Shown: positions 56,265 to 64,000 of the stretch, one piece after another | How the letters are laid out: each line of letters opens with the position of its first letter | How positions within the stretch are numbered: the stretch's first letter is position 1 | Origin: Oleiagrimonas soli | Lineage (GTDB): Bacteria > Pseudomonadota > Gammaproteobacteria > Xanthomonadales > Rhodanobacteraceae | Direction: 5' to 3' | DNA: 64,000 bases | Assembly: GCF_000761445.1 (NCBI RefSeq) | Contig: NZ_KN196470.1 | Location: forward strand, 2,802,454-2,866,453 | Made by a program: the position numbers and the translations under genes | Notes under the pieces: model-generated | Seen by the model: only the letters and a program-made list of their open reading frames with translations | Told to the model about the DNA's origin: nothing | Database searches by the model: none

Positions 56265-56302
56265 TGTCCGAATCCGTACAACAACATCCGCCAGCGGACG
56301 CC
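56265..56302 (-). promoter_or_regulatory. Tandem enhancer element (UAS) of permease A
   Basis: Same four blocks and spacings as 53534-53571: TGTCCG, TCCGTACA, ATCCG, GGACGCC. Here the second dyad is a perfect TCCG-CCAG-CGGA. It lies 77 bp upstream of the -24 box, against 76 bp at the other promoter. Confidence 0.75.
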
Positions 56303-56391
56303 GCCCGTACGGATCGCGGAACATCGATCCGAAACTGGCGTCCGCGACCGAGCCACGTAAGATGCACGCAACGATTGCCCCGGAGTGACGC

Positions 56392-57021
56392 ATGTACACC
56401 CTCTACTTCGCCCCCGGCACCGCCGCCATGCTGACCCATCTGGTCCTGCTCGAATGCGGCGTTCCGTACGAACTGAAGGCCGTGGACCTGGCCGCAGGCG
56501 AGCAGCGCAGCGACGCCTATCTCGCACTCAATCCCGGCGGCACCGTGCCGACGCTGATCGTCGACGGCGCGCCGCACGGCGAAACCGCGGCGCTGGCCCT
56601 GCTGCTGACCGAACGCCACCCCGAAGCCGGACTCGCCCCGGCCGTCGGCGCGCCCGACCGCGCCGTCTTCCTGCAGTGGATGTTCTACCTGGCCAACACC
56701 CTGCAACCGGGTTTCCGCCAGTGGTTCTACGCCGACGAATTCGTGCCCGACAGCGCCGAAGCCATCGCCGAGGCGGGCCGCCAGCGCATCGAGGCCTGCT
56801 GGGAGCGCATCGCCGCACATCTGGACAACCATGGTCCGCACATGCTCGGCGAGACCTTCAGCGTGGTCGATCTGTACGTGGTCATGCTGATGCGCTGGTC
56901 GCGCAACATGCCGCGACCGGCCACCGACTGGCCGTCGCTGGCCGCGCTGGCGACGAAGGTGAAGGCGCGTCCGTCGTGGAAAACGCTGTACGAGCGCGAA
57001 CAGCTCAGCGAATGGGCGTGA
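56392..57021 (+). CDS. Glutathione S-transferase family protein
   Basis: 209 residues. Thioredoxin-like N-domain beginning MYTLYFAPGTAAMLTHLVLLECGVPYE. The glutathione-binding cis-Pro is in GGTVPTLIVDG, and the usual ESxAI is GETAAL. The all-helical C-domain has the N-capping box GETFSVVDLYV. Probably detoxification. GSH substrate unknown. It overlaps the GIY-YIG gene by 10 bases. Confidence 0.88.
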   Translation: MYTLYFAPGTAAMLTHLVLLECGVPYELKAVDLAAGEQRSDAYLALNPGGTVPTLIVDGAPHGETAALALLLTERHPEAGLAPAVGAPDRAVFLQWMFYLANTLQPGFRQWFYADEFVPDSAEAIAEAGRQRIEACWERIAAHLDNHGPHMLGETFSVVDLYVVMLMRWSRNMPRPATDWPSLAALATKVKARPSWKTLYEREQLSEWA

Positions 57022-57287
57022 ACACGTCCGCGCCCGGGCCGCATGCCTGGGCGGTGTACCTGCTCGAATGCAGCGACGGACGCGTCTACACCGGCATCGC
57101 GCGCGACCCGGAAAAGCGCTATGCGCAGCACGCCGCCGGCAAGGGCGCGCGCTTCACCCGCAGCAATCCGCCGCAGCGTCTGCTGGGCTGGGTCTGGGTC
57201 GAATCGAAGAGCGCGGCGCTGAAGCTGGAAATCGCCTGGAAGCGCCTGCCGCGCGCCGAACGCGTGGCGGCGCTACGGGCGCAGTGA
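57012..57287 (+). CDS. GIY-YIG nuclease family protein (UPF0213/YhbQ-like)
   Basis: 91 residues from ATG 57012 inside the GST 3' end. Family motif AVYLLECSDGRVYTGIARDPEKRYAQH contains the GIY-YIG variant VYLL/YTGI with Arg and the downstream His. GKGARFTRSNPPQRLLGW and the Glu in LKLEIAWKRL complete the fold. E. coli YhbQ shows DNA nuclease activity, and here this is inferred. Confidence 0.88.
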   Translation: MGVNTSAPGPHAWAVYLLECSDGRVYTGIARDPEKRYAQHAAGKGARFTRSNPPQRLLGWVWVESKSAALKLEIAWKRLPRAERVAALRAQ

Positions 57288-57292
57288 AGTGA

Positions 57293-57601
57293 TCAAGTCG
57301 CCGTCGCCAGACGCGCGTGCAGCACCGAGGCGAGCAGCACGCCGATACCCGCGAACAATGCGATGCCGAGGATCACGCCCAGCGCGTTGAGCGCGAAGCG
57401 GACCGGCGGCAGGTGCGTCCAGCCGCCGGCCTGGCGTGCCTGCGGTTGCAGCACCCAGGCCAGCGCCGCGATCCAGGCCACCAGGGCCACGATGCGCACG
57501 GTCATGGTCGAGGGGTTCATGCGCGGGAACGCCAGAAGGGCGAACAGCGTCAGCAGAAGCGACAGCGCGCAGACGATCCAGTAGCGATAGCGTGCTCTCA
57601 T
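57293..57601 (-). CDS. Small membrane protein, unknown function
   Basis: 102 residues, starting MRARYRYWIVCALSLLLTLF. Three hydrophobic segments lie at about 7-24, 34-50 and 68-95. The loop QPQARQAGGWTHLPPVRF joins the last two. No family recognised. Convergent with the GIY-YIG gene, five bases apart. 154 bases downstream of ppc on the same strand. Confidence 0.6.
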   Translation of the reverse strand: MRARYRYWIVCALSLLLTLFALLAFPRMNPSTMTVRIVALVAWIAALAWVLQPQARQAGGWTHLPPVRFALNALGVILGIALFAGIGVLLASVLHARLATAT

Positions 57602-57755
57602 GGCGTTCCCCTTCGGCCAGATGGATGCGCGGCGGGCACGCGCTCAACGGCGCGCCCGCACCACGGCAGGATACGGGAAACCGGGTCGCGGTTCAGACGT
57701 CGACGAGTTTCCATCACCGCGGCGAACAGTTGTCCCTCCACAGCTCCGAACGCAA

Positions 57756-60479
57756 TCAGCCGGTGTTCTGCAGCCCCTGCGAAACGCCGTTGACGCAAGC
57801 CACCAGCGCGCGCAGCAGCGCGCCATCCTCGCTGCCCTCGGCGCGCCAGCGCTTGAGCAGGTCGACCTGCAGCAGGCTCATCGGATCGACGTACGGATTG
57901 CGCAGGCGGATCGACAGCGACAGACGCTTGTCGTCGGTCAGCAGGGCTTCGTTGTGCTTGAGGCGGAGTACGACGTCGCGGGTGCGCTCGAACTCGCCAC
58001 GAATGCGCGGGAAGAAGTGTTCGTGCAGTTCGCCGGACAGTTCCGAGAACGCTTCGGCGATGTCCAGATCGGCCTTGGCCAGCACCATCTCGACGTCGTC
58101 CAGCAGGGTCGACAGGAAGGGCCAGTCGCGCGCCATCTCGGCCATCGCCTCGAAGCCGTAGGCCTCGATGCCGCGTTCCAGCGCCGAGCCGAGACCGAAC
58201 CAGCCGGGCATGATCGCGCGGCACTGCGTCCACGAGAACACCCACGGAATCGCGCGCAGATCCTCCACGCCGCGCATCGAGCGACGACGCGACGGGCGCG
58301 AGCCCAGGGTCATGCGCTCGATGACGTCGATCGGCGTGGCGGTGCGGAAATACGGCACGAACTGCTCGTCGCCGACCAACTCGCGGTAGGCTTCGCGGCC
58401 CCAGGCCGCCAGCGTGACCATGCGCTCGCGCCACAGGTCCTCGCGCTCGTCCGGATCGCGCGGGCGCAGGCTGGCGTGCAGCGCGGCGCCGACGGTCTGT
58501 TCCAGATTGCGCAGCGCCAGCGCGCGGATGCCGTACTTGCGATGGATCACCTCGCCCTGCTCGGTCATGCGCAGGCGACCGCCGACGCTGCCGCGCGGCG
58601 AGGCCATAAGCGCCGGGGTGACGCGCGAACCGCCGCGGCTGGCCGAACCGCCGCGACCGTGGAAGAAGGTCAGTTCGATGCCGGCCTGCTCGGCCACTTC
58701 CAGCAGCTCGACCTGGGCGCGCTGCAGGCCCCAGCGCGCGGCCAGGATGCCGCCGTCCTTGCCGCTGTCGGAGTAGCCCAGCATGATCAGCTGACGGTCG
58801 CCGCGCGCGGCCAGGTGCGCGCGGTAGACCGGATCGGCCAGCAGCGCGCGCAGGGTATCGGGACCGTTGGTGAGATCGTCGACCGTCTCGAACAGCGGCG
58901 CCACGTCCAGCGGCACGCGGCCTTCGTCGTCGACCAGTCCGCCATGACGTGCCAGCGCCAGCACGGCGAGCACGTCGGCCGCGGACTCGGCCATGCTGAT
59001 GATGTACGGACCGGTGGCGGTGACGCCGTAACGCTGGCGCGCATCGGCCAGCGTCGCGAACACCGCGCGCAGGCGCTCGGCGGTCTCGTCGTCGTTGTCG
59101 CCGAAGCTCTCGTCGCCCGCTGCCAGCGCGCGCAGGCGTTCGGCGCGCTCGGCCTTGGGACGCTCGCTCCAGCCGGCATCGCCGAGCAGCGCCGCCAACG
59201 CATCGTCGTGCACACGCGAATCCTGGCGCACGTCCAGGCGCGCCAGATGGAAACCGAAGGTGCGCACGCGACGCAGCAGGCGCTGCACCGCGAACAAGCC
59301 GGCGTGCTCGCCCTTGTGCGCGGCCAGGCTTTCGGCGATTAGGGCGACGTCGGCCTCGAAGGCCTCGGCGTTTGGATAGCCGTTGTCGGCGTCTTCCAGC
59401 GTCGCTTCCAGGCGCGCGCGCATCAGCGTCAGCAGGCAGCGGTAAGGCATGTCGCGATGACGCGGACGGATCGCCATCGCGTCCTCGAGAAATTCGTCGG
59501 TGTACTGCGCCAGGCGCTCGCGCAGCCCGGCGCTGACCTCGACGCGGTCCTCGGTCTGGCTCAACGCGCGCTGCAGATGCGCGCACTCGCCGATGTAGCG
59601 CTCCAGCACCATCGCGCGCTGTGCGCGCAGGGTCTCGGAAATAGTATCGGCGCCGACGTTGGGATTGCCGTCCATGTCGCCACCGACCCACGAGGCGAAG
59701 CGCAGCAGACGCGGCAGTTCCGGCTCGATGCCGTAGACGTTCTTCAGCTCGCGCTCGAGCGCCTCGTAGAACACCGGCAGCACGCGATACAGCGAACCGG
59801 TCAGGTAGTAGCCGACGTGATCGAACTCGTCCTGCACGCTGGGACGCACCGGCGAAGCCTCGGCGGTCTGCCAGCCGGCCGTCAGCGCCATCTGCATGCG
59901 CGCGGCGTCGGCTTCGCGCTCCGGCGGCGGGCGATGGGCGTCGAACTCGGCGATCAGCGCCTTGACGATGGCCTCTTCCTTCTCCAGCAGCGAGGCGCGC
60001 ACGGCCTCAGTCGGATGCGCCGTGAACACCGGCTCGACGTCAAGCTTGCCGATCCAGGCCAGCAGCTCCTCGGCATCGACGCCGCGCTGCTTGAGTTGAC
60101 CGAGCACGTCGGCCAGCGATTCGGGCTGCGCCGCGGCACCGGCCAATTGGTAGTCGCGACGACGGCGGATGCGATGCACGCGCTCGGCGACATTGACCAT
60201 CTGGAAATAGGTGGCGAACGCGCGCGCCAATGCTTCGGCATCGTCGGCGCTCAGGCCGGCCAGGCGTCCGGCCATGCCGCTGATGCCGGCGCCGGATTCG
60301 CGGCGGCGGATGGCGGCCAGTCGCACGCTCTCGACGCGCTCGAAGAATGCCTCGCCGCCTTGCTCGGCGAGCATGCGGCCGACCATCGCGCCCAAGGTGC
60401 GCACATTTTCGCGCAGCGGGCCGTCGTTCGGCAGGAATTCCAGGTGGCGGGCGTCGTCGTGATCGTGCGTGGCAGTCAT
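57756..60479 (-). CDS. ppc: Phosphoenolpyruvate carboxylase
   Basis: Carboxylates PEP to oxaloacetate to refill the TCA cycle. 907 residues from ATG 60479, which has AGGAGG upstream. An ATG six codons earlier is less well placed. Catalytic His in [46 protein letters not shown], and [15 protein letters not shown]. The terminal QNTG is the invariant C-terminus. Full length and uninterrupted. Divergent from ahcY. Confidence 0.97.
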   Translation of the reverse strand: MTATHDHDDARHLEFLPNDGPLRENVRTLGAMVGRMLAEQGGEAFFERVESVRLAAIRRRESGAGISGMAGRLAGLSADDAEALARAFATYFQMVNVAERVHRIRRRRDYQLAGAAAQPESLADVLGQLKQRGVDAEELLAWIGKLDVEPVFTAHPTEAVRASLLEKEEAIVKALIAEFDAHRPPPEREADAARMQMALTAGWQTAEASPVRPSVQDEFDHVGYYLTGSLYRVLPVFYEALERELKNVYGIEPELPRLLRFASWVGGDMDGNPNVGADTISETLRAQRAMVLERYIGECAHLQRALSQTEDRVEVSAGLRERLAQYTDEFLEDAMAIRPRHRDMPYRCLLTLMRARLEATLEDADNGYPNAEAFEADVALIAESLAAHKGEHAGLFAVQRLLRRVRTFGFHLARLDVRQDSRVHDDALAALLGDAGWSERPKAERAERLRALAAGDESFGDNDDETAERLRAVFATLADARQRYGVTATGPYIISMAESAADVLAVLALARHGGLVDDEGRVPLDVAPLFETVDDLTNGPDTLRALLADPVYRAHLAARGDRQLIMLGYSDSGKDGGILAARWGLQRAQVELLEVAEQAGIELTFFHGRGGSASRGGSRVTPALMASPRGSVGGRLRMTEQGEVIHRKYGIRALALRNLEQTVGAALHASLRPRDPDEREDLWRERMVTLAAWGREAYRELVGDEQFVPYFRTATPIDVIERMTLGSRPSRRRSMRGVEDLRAIPWVFSWTQCRAIMPGWFGLGSALERGIEAYGFEAMAEMARDWPFLSTLLDDVEMVLAKADLDIAEAFSELSGELHEHFFPRIRGEFERTRDVVLRLKHNEALLTDDKRLSLSIRLRNPYVDPMSLLQVDLLKRWRAEGSEDGALLRALVACVNGVSQGLQNTG

Positions 60480-60585
60480 GCATCCTCCTGTAGTCATCCC
60501 TCACATCATACGGGTCCGTACGTGCATGAACGCTGAGTAAGGCATCCGCGCATAGAACAAATACGTATGCATCCGCATGAAGCGA

Positions 60586-60591
60586 TATAAT
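60586..60591 (+). promoter_or_regulatory. -10 box (TATAAT) of ahcY
   Basis: A consensus TATAAT lies 16 bases upstream of the riboswitch P1 helix, so the aptamer falls in the 5' leader. Confidence 0.65.
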
Positions 60592-60607
60592 GGCGCTTCC
60601 CATCTTG

Positions 60608-60680
60608 GCCGAGGGGCGTTGCGTCCCTGTGAAACGGTGTCGTTGTGTACGACCGCCGTGCTCGCAGGGTCAGGCTCGGC
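60608..60680 (+). promoter_or_regulatory. SAH riboswitch in the ahcY leader
   Basis: P1 helix GCCGAG (60608-60613)/CTCGGC (60675-60680). The conserved GGGCGTTGCG follows P1 and GGGTCAGG precedes the P1 3' strand, as in the S-adenosylhomocysteine riboswitch family. P2 is CCCTG (60625-60629)/CAGGG (60665-60669). An inner hairpin is CGG-GTCGT/ACGAC-CCG (60635-60658). Known members switch ahcY on when SAH accumulates. The aptamer ends 47 bases before the ATG. Confidence 0.9.
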
Positions 60681-60727
60681 ATCCTTTTGCAACCGCGCCC
60701 ATCTCAATCCGCCATGGAGTTATCGAC

Positions 60728-62155
60728 ATGAACGCCGTCGCCAAAGACGCCACCCAGGACTACAAGGTCCGCGACATCAGCCTGGCCGACGCCGGCCGCC
60801 GCCGCATCCGCATGGCCGAGCAGGAAATGCCCGGCCTGATGTCCATCCGCGCCAAGTACGCGCCGCAGCAGCCGCTGAAGGGCGTGCGCCTGTCCGGCTC
60901 GCTGCACATGACCAAGGAAACCGCGGTCCTGATCGAGACCCTGAGCGCCCTCGGCGCCTCGGTGCGCTGGGCCTCGTGCAACATCTTCTCGACGCAGGAC
61001 GACTGCGCTGCCGCCATCGCCGCCAGCGGCATTCCCGTGTTCGCCTGGAAGGGCGAGACGCTGGAAGAGTACTGGCAGTGCACCCTGGACATGCTGACCC
61101 ATCCAGGCATGCAGGGTCCGGAACTGATCGTCGACGACGGCGGCGACGCCACGCTGCTGATCCACAAGGGCGTGGAGATGGAAGACGGTTCGGACTGGGT
61201 CGACCAGCCCGGCGCCAGCACCGAGGAGCAGGTCATCAAGAATCTGCTGAAGAAGACCCGCACCGAGCGCCCCGGCTTCTGGAAGAAGGCCGCCGCCGAC
61301 TGGAAGGGCGTGTCCGAGGAAACCACCACCGGCGTGCATCGCCTGTACCAGCTGGCCGAACAGGGCAAGCTGCTGATCCCGGCGATCAACGTCAACGACT
61401 CGGTCACCAAATCCAAGTTCGACAACCTGTACGGCTGCCGCGAGTCGCTGGCCGATGGCATCAAGCGCGCCACCGACCTGATGGTCGCCGGCAAGGTCGC
61501 GGTGGTCTGCGGCTACGGCGATGTCGGCAAAGGCTGCGCGCACTCGCTGAAGGGCTTCGGCGCGCGCGTGATCGTCACCGAGATCGATCCGATCTGCGCC
61601 CTGCAGGCGGCGATGGAAGGTTTCGAGGTCGCCACCATCGAGGACACCCTCGGCAAGGGCGACATCTACGTCACCACCACCGGCAACCGCGACATCATCA
61701 CCCTCGAACACATGAAGGCGATGAAGGACAACGCGCTGGTCTGCAACATCGGCCACTTCGACAACGAGATCCAAGTCGAGAAGCTGCAGGCCGACAAGTC
61801 CATCAAGCACGAGAACATCAAGCCGCAGGTGGACCGCTACACCTTCCCGTCCGGCAACAGCATCTACCTGCTGGCCGAGGGCCGTCTGGTGAACCTGGGC
61901 TGCGCGCACGGCCACCCGGCCTTCGTGATGTCCAACAGCTTCTCCAACCAGACGCTGGCGCAGATCGACCTGTGGGCCAACAAGGACAGCTACGAGAAGA
62001 CCGTCTACCGCCTGCCGAAGAAGCTGGACGAGGAAGTCGCGCGTCTGCATCTGGAGCAGATCGGCGTGAAGCTGACCAAGCTCACGCAGGAACAGGCCGA
62101 CTACATCGGCGTGTCCGTCGACGGCCCGTTCAAGCCCGAGCACTACCGCTACTGA
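60728..62155 (+). CDS. ahcY: Adenosylhomocysteinase
   Basis: Hydrolyses S-adenosylhomocysteine to adenosine and homocysteine, using bound NAD. 475 residues. [16 protein letters not shown] near the N-terminus, [13 protein letters not shown] with the catalytic Asp region, [14 protein letters not shown], the NAD-binding [29 protein letters not shown], and the C-terminal KPEHYRY. Controlled by the upstream SAH riboswitch. An 11-base-pair GC hairpin without T-run follows the stop. Confidence 0.98.
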   Translation: MNAVAKDATQDYKVRDISLADAGRRRIRMAEQEMPGLMSIRAKYAPQQPLKGVRLSGSLHMTKETAVLIETLSALGASVRWASCNIFSTQDDCAAAIAASGIPVFAWKGETLEEYWQCTLDMLTHPGMQGPELIVDDGGDATLLIHKGVEMEDGSDWVDQPGASTEEQVIKNLLKKTRTERPGFWKKAAADWKGVSEETTTGVHRLYQLAEQGKLLIPAINVNDSVTKSKFDNLYGCRESLADGIKRATDLMVAGKVAVVCGYGDVGKGCAHSLKGFGARVIVTEIDPICALQAAMEGFEVATIEDTLGKGDIYVTTTGNRDIITLEHMKAMKDNALVCNIGHFDNEIQVEKLQADKSIKHENIKPQVDRYTFPSGNSIYLLAEGRLVNLGCAHGHPAFVMSNSFSNQTLAQIDLWANKDSYEKTVYRLPKKLDEEVARLHLEQIGVKLTKLTQEQADYIGVSVDGPFKPEHYRY

Positions 62156-62162
62156 GTCTGCC

Positions 62163-62188
62163 GGCCGGCGGGGCGATCCCCGCCGGCC
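62163..62188 (+). other. Perfect GC hairpin after ahcY
   Basis: Arms GGCCGGCGGGG and CCCCGCCGGCC around CGAT, eight bases after the ahcY stop. There is no T-run, so it is not a classical terminator. It could stabilise the ahcY mRNA end or attenuate the next gene. Confidence 0.55.
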
Positions 62189-62210
62189 GCGCAACCGCGG
62201 ATCGCACGCC

Positions 62211-62666
62211 ATGCCCGACACGGCCTTCAGCATCGACCATCTCGATCACCTGGTGATCGCGGTGACCGACGTCGAGACCAGCATGGCGTTCTACCAGCGC
62301 GTTCTCGGCATGCGCCGGATCGAATTCGGCGCGGGCCGCCTGGCCCTGGGCTTCGGCGACCAGAAGATCAACGTCAAGCCGTGGACACCGGCACTCGCCG
62401 ACCTTCCCTGCGAAGCCGCCCGGCCCACGCCCGGCTCCGCGGACCTCTGTCTGATTACCACCACGCCCATCGCCACCGTCATGCAGCATCTGGCGCGCTG
62501 CGGCGTGCCCCTGGACGGCCCGGCTCCCGTGCAGCGCACCGGCGCTCGCGCGCGCCTGCTGTCGGTCTATTTCCGCGACCCCGACGGCAACCTGATCGAA
62601 GTGTCCAACGAACTCGGGAACGCCATGCGGTCCGATGACGACACGCAAGCCGCCGTTCCGGTCTAG
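62211..62666 (+). CDS. VOC (glyoxalase/dioxygenase superfamily) protein
   Basis: 151 residues with one VOC module pair: FSIDHLDHLVIAVTDVETSMAFYQRVLGM (His metal ligand near residue 13), LCLITTTPIATVMQHLARCGVPL, and LSVYFRDPDGNLIEVSNE with the final Glu ligand. Fosfomycin-resistance-like and lactoylglutathione-lyase-like proteins share this. Function not assignable. Its stop TAG overlaps the stop of acr3 on the other strand within CTAG. Follows ahcY by 55 bases. Confidence 0.82.
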   Translation: MPDTAFSIDHLDHLVIAVTDVETSMAFYQRVLGMRRIEFGAGRLALGFGDQKINVKPWTPALADLPCEAARPTPGSADLCLITTTPIATVMQHLARCGVPLDGPAPVQRTGARARLLSVYFRDPDGNLIEVSNELGNAMRSDDDTQAAVPV

Positions 62667-63733
62667 GGCTCGTTCGGCTGGAACCAGTGCTCCGTGCGAT
62701 TGACCACGCGCACCACCGACAGCATCACCGGCACCTCCACCAGCACACCGACCACCGTCGCCAGCGCCGCGCCCGAGCGCAGGCCGAACAGGCTGATGGC
62801 CGTGGCCACGGCCAGCTCGAAGAAGTTGCTGGCGCCGATCAGCGCCGACGGCCCCGCCACGCAATGCGGCACACCAAGACGGCGGCTCAACAGGTAAGCC
62901 AGCCCGGCGTTGAAATAGACCTGGATGATGATCGGCACCGCCAGCAGCACGATCACCAGCGGCTGGCGCAGGATCGCCTCGCCCTGGAAGCCGAACAGCA
63001 GCACCAGCGTGGCCAGCAGCGCCGCCGTCGACCACGGATCGATCCGCTGCAGCGTACGCGCCAGCGCCGCCTCACCGCCACGCGCGAGCAACACGCGCCG
63101 CCAGATCTGCGCGATCGCCACCGGCGCCACGATGTACAACCCGACCGACAGCAGCAGCGTCGCCCACGGCACGTGGATCGCCGCCACGCCCAGCAGCACC
63201 GCCACGATGGGCGCGAACGCGACCACCATGATGGCGTCGTTGAGCGCCACCTGCGCCAACGTGAAGTGCGGCTCGCCGCCGCACAGTCGCGACCACACGA
63301 ACACCATCGCCGTGCACGGCGCCGCCGCCAGCAACACCAGACCGGCGATGTAGGCATCGTGCTCGCCGGCCGGCAGCCACGCCGCGAACACGTGGCGCAC
63401 GAACAGCCAGCCCAGCAGCGCCATCGAGAATGGCTTCACCGCCCAGTTCACGAACAGCGTCACGCCGATGCCGCGGACCTGGCGGCGCACGCCAGCCAAC
63501 TCCGCAAAGTCGATGCGCAGCAGCATCGGCACGATCATCAGCCACACCAGTCCGGCCACCGGCAGGTTGATCTGATGCGCTTCCATCGCCGCCAGACGCG
63601 CAAAGGCATGCGGCAGCACATGGCCCAGCGCGATGCCTGCGACGATGCACAGCAGCACCCATACGCTCAGGTAGCGGGCGAAGAAACCGATGGCCGGCTG
63701 CGCTTCGCGCACCGTTTCCGCTGTCGCGCTCAT
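62663..63733 (-). CDS. acr3: Arsenite efflux permease, ACR3 family
   Basis: 356-residue arsenite(/antimonite) exporter with about ten membrane helices. Signatures: LSVWVLLCIVAGIALGHVLP at about 20-39, NLPVAGLVWLMIVPMLLRIDF, LLAAAPCTAMVFVWSRLCGGE with the essential Cys of TM4, NDAIMVVAFAPIVAVLLG, and ALIGASNFFELAVATAISLFG. It starts overlapping the arsC stop (ATGA), so arsC and acr3 are one operon reading leftward. Confidence 0.93.
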   Translation of the reverse strand: MSATAETVREAQPAIGFFARYLSVWVLLCIVAGIALGHVLPHAFARLAAMEAHQINLPVAGLVWLMIVPMLLRIDFAELAGVRRQVRGIGVTLFVNWAVKPFSMALLGWLFVRHVFAAWLPAGEHDAYIAGLVLLAAAPCTAMVFVWSRLCGGEPHFTLAQVALNDAIMVVAFAPIVAVLLGVAAIHVPWATLLLSVGLYIVAPVAIAQIWRRVLLARGGEAALARTLQRIDPWSTAALLATLVLLFGFQGEAILRQPLVIVLLAVPIIIQVYFNAGLAYLLSRRLGVPHCVAGPSALIGASNFFELAVATAISLFGLRSGAALATVVGVLVEVPVMLSVVRVVNRTEHWFQPNEP

Positions 63734-64000
63734 GCGTCGTCACCGCTTCGACCGATGTCGCGCAATGCACCCTGTAGCGCCAGCCGATCCAGCTTGTCCA
63801 CGGGCAAGGCCAACAGCAAGTCCACGCGACGTCGCAACAACATCCATGCCTGCACGTACGCGCGACGGCGCGTCTCCTCGTCGCCTTCGACCGCCGCCGG
63901 GTCGGGCACGCCCCAGTGCGCACTCACCGGATGACCGGGCCAGATCGGACAGACTTCGCCGGCCGCGTTGTCGCAGACGGTGATGACGATATCCATCGCC
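63730..64000 (-). CDS. arsC: Arsenate reductase ArsC (low-MW phosphatase type), 5' end cut by window edge
   Basis: The visible 90 residues are the C-terminal part: VITVCDNAAGEVCPIWPGHP with the two resolving cysteines of thioredoxin-coupled ArsC, then AHWGVPDPAAVEGDEETRR with the conserved W-x-x-x-DP. The catalytic N-terminal P-loop lies beyond the edge. Reduces arsenate to arsenite for export by the next gene. An arsR regulator probably lies further right, outside the window. Confidence 0.9.
   Translation of the reverse strand, partial: AMDIVITVCDNAAGEVCPIWPGHPVSAHWGVPDPAAVEGDEETRRRAYVQAWMLLRRRVDLLLALPVDKLDRLALQGALRDIGRSGDDA

Larger units (their letters stand above)
56010..56391. other. Divergent regulatory region between permease A and the GST gene
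   Basis: 382 bases with no gene. Contains the sigma-54 promoter (56172-56187), the tandem enhancer (56265-56302), a perfect 16-base palindrome GGACAT-CGTC-ATGTCC (56254-56269) that overlaps the enhancer edge, and an inverted pair ATCCGTAC (56272-56279)/GTACGGAT (56307-56314). Confidence 0.65.

Noticed and set aside
60608-60680. SAM riboswitch rather than SAH riboswitch
   Set aside because: The P1/core sequence and position before ahcY match the SAH class. No SAM-I kink-turn or SAM-II pseudoknot elements are present.

Overview
The window reads as chromosomal DNA of a GC-rich gammaproteobacterium of the Xanthomonadales/Lysobacterales, probably near Rhodanobacteraceae (Luteibacter, Dyella, Rhodanobacter relatives). 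This placement is inferred from gene content: the rsmI<>lpoA-yraN divergence, metK and ahcY with an SAH riboswitch, Xanthomonas-like -10 boxes closely followed by start codons, and MacA/MacB-type permease families. No rRNA, tRNA, CRISPR array, insertion sequence or prophage was seen. Genes are dense, and most intergenic gaps are short.

Layout. 1-5.8 kb: a diguanylate cyclase cut by the left edge, rsmI, and an lpoA-yraN-FAD oxidase operon. 5.9-13.7 kb: a TetX-like flavin monooxygenase, a uracil-DNA glycosylase-family protein, a nucleoside transporter with a ribokinase, a NUDIX hydrolase, a Fur-box-preceded PepSY membrane protein and dusB. 13.8-18.3 kb: a palindromic repeat, a GluR0-like glutamate-receptor channel, a secreted protein and metK. 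18.3-20.4 kb: a lower-GC island with an MvdD-like ATP-grasp ligase and a 57-residue precursor-like peptide, which I read as an undescribed graspetide (omega-ester/amide RiPP) locus. 20.4-29.9 kb: accessory genes, including a phytanoyl-CoA dioxygenase relative, a cyanovirin-N-homology/heme fusion, a CotH-like kinase, small membrane proteins, a decayed gene and a lytic-transglycosylase-like lipoprotein. 30-33.1 kb: a MarR-siderophore-interacting protein-MAPEG-DUF1304-aldo/keto reductase run behind two matching operators. 33.4-41 kb: nfeD/SPFH pair, a frameshifted gene, lipase-like hydrolase, Gfo/Idh/MocA oxidoreductase, glutaminyl cyclase, methyltransferase and uup.

41.2-56.0 kb, all on the minus strand: an export cluster with one HlyD/MacA adaptor, one MacB-type ATPase, four large FtsX/MacB-like permeases and an NtrY/NtrC-like two-component pair. 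Two near-consensus sigma-54 promoters lie ahead of the first permease and ahead of the adaptor. Each has the same 38-bp tandem-site upstream element, 76-77 bp upstream of its -24 box. The simplest reading is that the NtrC-like protein encoded in the cluster controls both transcripts.

56.4-64 kb: a glutathione S-transferase, a GIY-YIG protein, ppc, riboswitch-controlled ahcY, a VOC protein, and the end of an arsenic operon (acr3, and arsC cut by the right edge).

The best leads for new biology are the putative graspetide locus and the sigma-54-controlled four-permease exporter. Next come the GluR0-like channel and the CVNH-heme fusion.
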